A DNA stretch of 6,804 bases. Source: Betaproteobacteria bacterium (lineage in GTDB: Bacteria; Pseudomonadota; Gammaproteobacteria; Burkholderiales; SG8-39). The notes below the pieces were generated by a model that was not told the DNA's origin, ran no database searches, and saw nothing but the letters and a program-made list of their open reading frames with translations. Where the stretch lies: contig SCUH01000034.1 in NCBI GenBank assembly GCA_004298295.1, positions 1-6,804 of the forward strand, read 5' to 3'. This document shows positions 1 to 4,159 of the stretch, one piece after another (position 1 is the first letter of the stretch; each line of letters opens with the position of its first letter). Both the position numbers and the translations under genes were made by a program.

Positions 1-125
1 GCGATGATGGCGCGTGGTCGGGTCATGGTCATCACGGCCGCCAGGCCCGCTTCGGGCGCGCCCCCGGCCGTCGCTGTACGCTCGATCATCGCATGCAGGC
101 GACGCACCTTCCAAGCCGGGCCCAT
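1..125 (-). CDS. Partial hypothetical protein, N-terminus only, running off the left edge
   Basis: An ATG at 125-123 opens a minus-strand frame that stays open for 41 codons to the window edge. The product starts MGPAWKVRRLHAMIERTATA and continues with an Ala/Gly/Met-rich stretch. Support for a real gene is indirect. It begins 10 bases after the stop of the upstream small membrane-protein gene, a purine-rich GAAGGGG sits just before the ATG as a possible ribosome-binding site, and most third codon positions are G or C. No domain, signal peptide or membrane segment is visible in this fragment and I do not recognise the family. It would be cotranscribed with the 136-342 gene. An open frame of this length can occur by chance in GC-rich DNA, so confidence is moderate. 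Confidence 0.42.
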   Translation of the reverse strand, partial: MGPAWKVRRLHAMIERTATAGGAPEAGLAAVMTMTRPRAII

Positions 126-135
126 GGCAACCCCT

Positions 136-342
136 TCAAAGCACCTTCGGCCCCGGACAGCTCTGCGCCGACACGAGTGCCTGCGCCGCCGGCTGGGCAA
201 TGACCACGATGCGGGCCGGGCGCTGCAGCGCCAGTTTTTCGTGAGCTACGGTCTGCAGCATCGCCGCATGCAGAACCGCGAGCGCCGCGCCGTTCACCGC
301 GATGGCCAATCCGAACCCCAACCAGCGAAGCGTCTGCGTCAT
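136..342 (-). CDS. Small single-pass membrane protein, function unknown
   Basis: This 68-residue protein starts MTQTLRWLGF. Residues about 6-29 form one hydrophobic segment (LGFGLAIAVNGAALAVL and following), read as an uncleaved membrane anchor or signal anchor. A short tail of about 39 residues follows, containing a beta-prone RIVVIA stretch (44-49) and one cysteine (Cys62). The start is well supported: GGAGGAA at 357-351 gives a strong Shine-Dalgarno match, with GGAGG ending 10 bases before the ATG. Codons are GC3-rich. The stop lies 10 bases before a second probable gene, so the two look like an operon. It is divergent from the sensor kinase gene across 392 bases. I do not recognise the family, and no catalytic motif is visible. 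Small anchored proteins of this kind can be partners of the next gene product, but that is only inference. Confidence 0.6.
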   Translation of the reverse strand: MTQTLRWLGFGLAIAVNGAALAVLHAAMLQTVAHEKLALQRPARIVVIAQPAAQALVSAQSCPGPKVL

Positions 343-381
343 TGTCGATCTTCCTCCAGGCTCGCAGGAAGCTTACGCAGG

Positions 382-407
382 GCATCACCGGGCAACAACG
401 GTGGTGC
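382..407 (-). repeat. Inverted repeat, possible leader hairpin of the small membrane-protein gene
   Basis: GCATCACCG (382-390) pairs with CGGTGGTGC (399-407) around an 8-base loop. Eight pairs are Watson-Crick. The ninth, 385 with 404, is a T/G combination: a wobble if the plus strand is transcribed, but an A/C mismatch on the minus strand. It lies 40 bases upstream of the 342 start codon and would fall in that gene's 5' leader. No T-run follows on either strand, so it is not a terminator. Function is unknown. Confidence 0.3.
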
Positions 408-449
408 GACGAAACCGCCAATGGATGGACCAGGCGGCCGGAAATGCGG

Positions 450-477
450 ATGAATGGATCCTGCGGTGGACGGTCAA
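450..477 (-). promoter_or_regulatory. Tentative sigma-70 promoter for the leftward small genes
   Basis: On the minus strand TTGACC (477-472) matches five of six bases of the -35 consensus. At 16 bases spacing the -10 candidate is ATTCAT (455-450), which matches only three of six. The -35 lies inside the 468-483 palindrome, which would suit an operator. The weak -10 keeps confidence low. A start here would give a leader of roughly 100 bases. Confidence 0.2.
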
Positions 478-483
478 CCGTCC
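468..483. repeat. 16-base palindrome, operator-like
   Basis: GGACGGT (468-474), spacer CA, ACCGTCC (477-483) form a perfect 7-bp inverted repeat. Near-symmetric sites of this size often bind dimeric regulators. It overlaps the tentative leftward -35 element and sits 252 bases upstream of the kinase start codon. It also shares bases 480-483 with the next inverted repeat (480-507). The bound protein is unknown. Confidence 0.35.
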
Positions 484-507
484 TCGCGCCGGGCCGGGAG
501 CGAGGAC
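480..507. repeat. 8-bp inverted repeat with 12-base loop
   Basis: GTCCTCGC (480-487) pairs perfectly with GCGAGGAC (500-507) around a GC-rich loop. It overlaps the 468-483 palindrome by four bases, so in single-stranded nucleic acid the two structures exclude each other. No T-run follows on either strand, so it is not an intrinsic terminator. Confidence 0.3.
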
Positions 508-662
508 CCGTGAATGTGCACGACGCGCCAGCGTCGTCTGCTCCTCGCCGCTTTCAAGGTCACGCCGGAAGGCATCGGCGGTACTCTAGGGGGTGGCGGC
601 CCATCGGCTGCGCTCGCGGTTCATCGCGGCGTTCCTGCAGTTCATCGCAAAACCGTCGCCAG

Positions 663-688
663 CGGTACCGGCCACTGCCTACAGTGGC
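663..688. repeat. Two adjacent palindromes upstream of the sensor kinase
   Basis: CGGTACCG (663-670) is a perfect 8-base palindrome. It is followed directly by GCCACTG (671-677), loop CCTA and CAGTGGC (682-688), a perfect 7-bp stem. The pair ends 46 bases before the kinase ATG, so it may be a regulator site or a leader hairpin. There is no direct evidence for either. Confidence 0.3.
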
Positions 689-734
689 GCTGCCGCAACC
701 ACTCCAAGCTAGCGTCAAGATCGCGACCGGGACC

Positions 735-2093
735 ATGAACACATCGCAGCCCTCTGCAGCCCCCGCTTCCAGACCCTCCGGCTGGGAGCGGTTTTCCAGC
801 GCCACGGCGTCCGGTTTTCGGCGCTATGCGGAGTGGCTGGTCAGCATTTCCTGGAAGAAGTTCTTCCTGCTGTCGCTCCTGTTGCTGATCGCTGCCGGAA
901 TTCTTGCCGAGATCCCGCCGTTTTCCCTGAAATTCACTGCCGGCAGCGACAGCGCGCCGGAGTCGCCGGCGAAGCGCACCGAGCGGGTCAAGAAGCTCAA
1001 GGAAAAATATGGTGACGTCGATATCAAGATCGACCACCAGGGCATCCACATCAAGCGCAATCGAAGCGCGACCCCGCCGCCGGAGCCGAAAGCTTCGCCG
1101 GACACGAGCCCGACGCCTCCCACGGGGCACGAACCTCCGGCCATTCCTGCGCCATCCGCGGTCCCAGAGCCCCCGAAAAGCGTGGTCGAGTTCGGGCGCC
1201 ATGGCGTCACGGTGAACGTTCCGCCCGGCACGGCCGAGGAGATCCGCGCTGCGGTCGAGGAAGCGCGCGAGTCGATCCGCGAGGCGATCGAGGAGGAGAT
1301 CGCAGCCGATATCCGCAAGCCGAGGCCGCGAGTGATCCGGCTCGGCGGATTTCTGCCGCAGCTCGCCTTGCTGCTGATCGTCGTCTCGATGGTGATCAAA
1401 ATCGTATACGCCGGCCGCGTCAAGGCCGAGGTCAAGGCGGCCGAGGCGCAGGAGACCGCCGACTCGGAAAGCCTCAGGCGGCAGGTGGTGGAGGCGCGCA
1501 TGGCGACGATGCAGGCGCAGGTCGAACCGCATTTCCTGTTCAACACGCTGGCGAGCATCGACCACCTGATCGAAGTCGATCCGGCGCGCGCCAGCGTCAT
1601 GCAGAAGAACCTGATCGCGCTGCTGCGCGCGTCGATGCCCGGCATGCGCGAGACGGAGACCAACCTCGGGCGCGAGCTGGCGGTGGTGCGGCCTTACCTC
1701 GAGATCCTGCGCGTGCGCATGGGCGAGCGGTTGCAGACCGAGGTCAACGTGAGTGCGGGCCTGCACTCGGCGGAATTCCCGCCGATGATGCTGCAGTCGC
1801 TGGTGGAGAACGCCATCAAGCACGGGCTGGAGCCCAAGCCCGAAGGCGGCACCCTGCGCGTGGGCGCCGAAGTGGTGCACGGCAGGCTGGAAGTCTCGGT
1901 CGCCGACACCGGCGTCGGTTTCGGGCGCGCCGCCACGGCCGGCACCGGGGTCGGCCTGGCGAACATCCGCGAGCGCCTCAAGCTGCTTTACGGCGGTGAC
2001 GCGGAGCTGCGCATCGCCGACAACGCGCCGGGTGGCACGCGAATCACCGTCGTCGTACCCTATAGGACCGCCAACTACTCGAGCCGCGCCTGA
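735..2093 (+). CDS. LytS-type membrane sensor histidine kinase
   Basis: A 452-residue two-component sensor that would autophosphorylate on histidine and pass the phosphate to the regulator encoded next. Order of parts: a polar, basic cytoplasmic N-terminus (1-41); TM1 (about 42-59, FFLLSLLLLIAAGIL); an extracytoplasmic loop (about 60-204) with charged helices and a Pro-rich linker (112-149); TM2 (about 205-226); a coiled linker (227-260); the His_kinase domain with phosphoacceptor His266 in EPHFLFNTL; then an HATPase_c domain with N-box LVENAIKHG (Asn359), G1 DTGVGFG (391-397) and G2 GTGVGLANIRERL (403-415). All catalytic motifs look intact. I chose the ATG at 735 because codons upstream translate to low-complexity sequence unlike a kinase; the ribosome-binding site there is weak. 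The loop resembles no sensor domain I know, so the ligand is unknown. AlgZ/FimS and BtsS-like kinases share the architecture, but I do not assign a name. Confidence 0.93.
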   Translation: MNTSQPSAAPASRPSGWERFSSATASGFRRYAEWLVSISWKKFFLLSLLLLIAAGILAEIPPFSLKFTAGSDSAPESPAKRTERVKKLKEKYGDVDIKIDHQGIHIKRNRSATPPPEPKASPDTSPTPPTGHEPPAIPAPSAVPEPPKSVVEFGRHGVTVNVPPGTAEEIRAAVEEARESIREAIEEEIAADIRKPRPRVIRLGGFLPQLALLLIVVSMVIKIVYAGRVKAEVKAAEAQETADSESLRRQVVEARMATMQAQVEPHFLFNTLASIDHLIEVDPARASVMQKNLIALLRASMPGMRETETNLGRELAVVRPYLEILRVRMGERLQTEVNVSAGLHSAEFPPMMLQSLVENAIKHGLEPKPEGGTLRVGAEVVHGRLEVSVADTGVGFGRAATAGTGVGLANIRERLKLLYGGDAELRIADNAPGGTRITVVVPYRTANYSSRA

Positions 2094-2107
2094 CCGAGCC
2101 CACGCCG

Positions 2108-2923
2108 ATGCACCCACGCGCCCTGATCGCGGACGACGAGCCGCTGATGCGCGAGCAGCTGCGCGCGCGGCTCGCCGAAGTCTGGCCCGAGCTGGAAATC
2201 ATCGCCGAAGCGCGCAACGGCATCGAAGCGGTGGAGCAAACCGCGGCGTTGCGCCCGGACCTCGTATTTCTCGACATCCGCATGCCGGGCAAGACCGGCG
2301 TCGAGGCGGCGCGCGAGATTGCGGCGCTGGCGTCGGCCGGCGATATGCTCCTGCCCGAGATCGTTTTCGTCACCGCGTTCGACCAATACGCCATCGAGGC
2401 CTTCGAGCAGGGGGTGGTGGATTACGTGCTCAAGCCGGCCGAGCGCGAGCGGCTTCAGGTGACGGTCGAGCGCATCCGCAAGCGCCTGGCGGAGCGCACG
2501 GCGCCATCCGGGCCGGGGCCGGCGGCGGGCACGCAGCAGGCCTTGCAGCAATTGCTCGAGCGCCTGCAAAGCCGGTTGAACGGCGGCGGCGCAGCCGGCT
2601 TTCTGAAATGGATCCAGGCCACCGTCGGGCAGCAGATCCAGATGATTGCGGTGGACGAAGTGCTGTTTTTCGTCGCCGACGAGAAATACACGCGCGTGCA
2701 GACCGCGCAGCAGGAAGCGCTGATCCGCAAACCGATCAAGGAACTCGTCGCCGAGCTGGACCCGAACCAGTTCTGGCAGATCCACCGTTCGACGCTGGTG
2801 AACGCGCGCGCGATTGCGGGGGTGAGCCGCGATTTTCGCGGCCGTCAGCTGGTGAGCATCAAGGGCCGGCCGGACAAGCTCGAAGTGAGCCGCAGCTACA
2901 CGCACCTGTTCAAGGGCATGTAG
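2108..2923 (+). CDS. LytTR-family response regulator
   Basis: A 271-residue cytoplasmic transcription factor, the likely partner of the kinase ending 14 bases upstream. The receiver domain (about 3-125) carries acidic residues Asp9, Asp10 and Glu11, phosphoacceptor Asp56 in FLDIRMP, switch Thr89 and the Lys109-Pro110 pair. A Gly/Pro/Ala linker and a Gln/Leu-rich helix (142-157) lead to a LytTR DNA-binding domain (about 166-270), recognised by VDEVLFFVADEKYTRV, IRKPIKELV and the FWQIHRSTLVN block. Length and layout are usual for AlgR/BtsR-type regulators, and every phosphorylation residue is present. Such proteins bind paired short direct repeats and activate a few target promoters. The target here is not evident, and the divergent region upstream of the kinase is a candidate. 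No strong Shine-Dalgarno precedes the ATG, so translation may be coupled to the kinase. Confidence 0.95.
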   Translation: MHPRALIADDEPLMREQLRARLAEVWPELEIIAEARNGIEAVEQTAALRPDLVFLDIRMPGKTGVEAAREIAALASAGDMLLPEIVFVTAFDQYAIEAFEQGVVDYVLKPAERERLQVTVERIRKRLAERTAPSGPGPAAGTQQALQQLLERLQSRLNGGGAAGFLKWIQATVGQQIQMIAVDEVLFFVADEKYTRVQTAQQEALIRKPIKELVAELDPNQFWQIHRSTLVNARAIAGVSRDFRGRQLVSIKGRPDKLEVSRSYTHLFKGM

Positions 2924-2929
2924 GCCGCA

Positions 2930-4060
2930 TCAGCCGGCGAAGAACTCCCGCACCTTGTCGAACCAGGACTTGCTGCGCGGATTGTGGCGCGCCGTGTCGC
3001 GCTGGCTGATGGTCTCGAATTCGCGCAGCAGCTCGCGCTGGCGCTCGGTCAGGTTGACCGGCGTCTCCACCACGACGTGACAGAACAGGTCGCCGTGCTG
3101 CTGGCTGCGCACGCCGTGAATGCCCTTGCCGCGCAGGCGGAAGGTCTTGCCGCTTTGCGTTTCGGGCGGCACCTTGATGCGCGCGCTGCCGTCGAGCGTC
3201 GGGATCTCGATATCGCCGCCGAGCGCCGCGACGGCGAACGATACCGGCATCTCGCAATGCAGATCATCGTGATCGCGCGTGAACACGGCATGCGGTTTGA
3301 TATGCGTCTGCACGTAGAGGTCCCCCGGGGGCCCGCCGTTCACGCCCGGCTCGCCCTCGCCGGTCAGCCGCACGCGGTCACCCTCGTCGACGCCCGCCGG
3401 GATGCGCACCTGCAGCGTCTTGTGGTGCTTGAGGCGGCCCGCGCCGCCGCACTGGGCGCAGGGCTGCGCGATCACTTTGCCGGCGCCGCGGCAACGCGGG
3501 CAGGTTTGCGCGATGGAGAACGGGCCCTGCGAAACGCGCACCTGGCCCGCGCCGTGGCAGGTCGGACAGGTCTGCGGCTGCGTGCCGGGCTTGGCGCCGC
3601 TGCCGTGGCAGGCGCCGCACTCGGTCATCGTGGGGACGCGAATCTTGGTTTCGAATCCGTGCGCCGCCTGCTCCAGCGTGATCTCGAGGTTGTAGCGCAG
3701 GTCCGCACCCCGGTACACGGTCGAGCGCCCGCCGCGCCCGCCGCCGAAGATCTCGCCGAAGATGTCACCGAAGATGTCGCCGAAGCCGGCGCCGCCGAAT
3801 CCGGCGCCCGCGCCGGCCGAAGCCGCTGCGCTCGGGTCGACGCCCGCGTGGCCGAAGCGGTCGTAGGCGCCGCGCTTCTGCCCGTCGGACAGGACCTCGT
3901 AGGCTTCCTTGGCTTCCTTGAAGTGCTCTTCCGCCTTGGGGTTGTCCGGATTGCGGTCCGGATGCCACTTCATGGCGAGCTTGCGGTAGGCCTTCTTGAT
4001 GTCCTCGTCGGCAGCGTCCCGGTTCACTCCGAGGACTTCGTAGTAGTCTCGCTTGGCCAT
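2930..4060 (-). CDS. dnaJ: Chaperone protein DnaJ (Hsp40)
   Basis: A 376-residue cytoplasmic co-chaperone that delivers unfolded proteins to DnaK and stimulates its ATPase. It has the full class I layout: a J domain (about 4-70) with the essential HPD at 33-35; a Gly/Phe region (84-112) with three DIF/EIF repeats; a zinc-binding domain with four CxxCxGxG motifs starting at Cys148, Cys165, Cys187 and Cys201; then the two substrate-binding beta domains and a C-terminal dimerisation part. Length is normal and no key residue is missing. The gene lies 97 bases after dnaK in the same direction, but a strong intrinsic terminator occupies that gap, so its expression probably depends on read-through. 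The ribosome-binding site is poor (only a weak GGAC before the ATG). Its stop codon is 6 bases from the stop of the convergent response regulator. Confidence 0.98.
   Translation of the reverse strand: MAKRDYYEVLGVNRDAADEDIKKAYRKLAMKWHPDRNPDNPKAEEHFKEAKEAYEVLSDGQKRGAYDRFGHAGVDPSAAASAGAGAGFGGAGFGDIFGDIFGEIFGGGRGGRSTVYRGADLRYNLEITLEQAAHGFETKIRVPTMTECGACHGSGAKPGTQPQTCPTCHGAGQVRVSQGPFSIAQTCPRCRGAGKVIAQPCAQCGGAGRLKHHKTLQVRIPAGVDEGDRVRLTGEGEPGVNGGPPGDLYVQTHIKPHAVFTRDHDDLHCEMPVSFAVAALGGDIEIPTLDGSARIKVPPETQSGKTFRLRGKGIHGVRSQQHGDLFCHVVVETPVNLTERQRELLREFETISQRDTARHNPRSKSWFDKVREFFAG
3743..3778 (-). repeat. 12-base tandem repeat, three copies, inside dnaJ
   Basis: On the plus strand the units are GCCGAAGATCTC, GCCGAAGATGTC and ACCGAAGATGTC, followed by a partial fourth (GCCGAAG). 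They encode consecutive Asp/Glu-Ile-Phe-Gly units in the Gly/Phe region of DnaJ. DIF-type motifs in this region are known to regulate DnaJ activity in the family, so the repeat is part of normal protein structure. Slippage could change the copy number without shifting the frame. Confidence 0.7.
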
Positions 4061-4082
4061 TTCGTGGTGTCCGTTTGATGCG

Positions 4083-4128
4083 AAAAAGGCCGGGATGAAC
4101 GGCGCATCGTCGCCGTCCGATCCCGGCC
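4083..4128 (-). terminator. Rho-independent terminator between dnaK and dnaJ
   Basis: Read on the minus strand, GGCCGGGAT (4128-4120) pairs perfectly with ATCCCGGCC (4096-4088). Inside it ACGGCG (4116-4111) pairs with CGCCGT (4104-4099) around a 6-base loop, with a small internal loop of 3 and 2 bases between the two stems. TTTTT (4087-4083) follows the outer stem directly. This is a textbook intrinsic terminator of 15 base pairs plus a U-run. It starts 32 bases after the dnaK stop codon and ends 22 bases before the dnaJ start codon. It should end a fraction of grpE-dnaK transcripts and lower dnaJ output. The short U-run suggests that read-through is likely. Confidence 0.85.
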
Positions 4129-4139
4129 AGCCAGGCCGG
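4123..4139 (-). promoter_or_regulatory. Hairpin competing with the dnaK-dnaJ terminator
   Basis: On the minus strand CCGGCC (4139-4134), loop TGGCT and GGCCGG (4128-4123) form a perfect all-GC 6-bp stem. Its 3' arm is the first six bases of the terminator's 5' arm, so the two hairpins exclude each other. It is transcribed first and could act as an antiterminator. The longer terminator stem should win at equilibrium, so any regulatory effect is inference. Confidence 0.4.
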
Positions 4140-4159
4140 CGCGCGTTCCGCGTCCGGCG

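Larger units (their letters stand above)
343..734. other. Divergent intergenic region with several inverted repeats
   Basis: This stretch separates the minus-strand small-protein gene from the plus-strand kinase gene. Open frames cross it on both strands, but their translations are low-complexity Arg/Ser/Pro-rich text without domain character, so I call no gene. It holds five inverted repeats: a 9-bp stem at 382-407, a 16-base palindrome at 468-483, an 8-bp stem at 480-507, the palindrome CGGTACCG at 663-670 and a 7-bp stem at 671-688. No convincing sigma-70 promoter is visible for the kinase. TACTCT at 582-587 and TACAGT at 680-685 resemble -10 elements but lack good -35 partners. Confidence 0.6.

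Noticed and set aside
476..657. Direct repeat AACCGTC at 476-482 and 651-657 as possible LytTR binding sites
   Set aside because: A repeated 7-mer is expected by chance in a 392-base region, and the 175-base spacing does not suit the closely paired repeats LytTR regulators use.
582..685. Sigma-70 promoter for the kinase gene using TACTCT (582-587) or TACAGT (680-685)
   Set aside because: Neither has an acceptable -35 hexamer at 16-18 bases, so I could not support a promoter call.
342..734. N-terminal extension of the kinase from an ATG at 342
   Set aside because: The extra 131 residues are compositionally random, Arg/Ser/Gly-rich, and overlap the control region. The ATG at 735 gives a normal N-terminus ahead of TM1.
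514..738. A 74-codon frame ending in an ATGA overlap with the kinase start
   Set aside because: The overlap looks like translational coupling, but the product has no domain, its codon use is mixed and no ribosome-binding site is evident. It is most likely chance in GC-rich DNA.
642..2117. Long minus-strand open frame opposite the sensor kinase
   Set aside because: It is codon-aligned antisense of the kinase. The translation is Arg/Asp/Leu/His-rich without recognisable motifs.
2984..4078. Long plus-strand open frame opposite dnaJ
   Set aside because: It has the same codon-aligned antisense effect of GC-rich third positions, and its product is a low-complexity Ala/Arg/Leu sequence.
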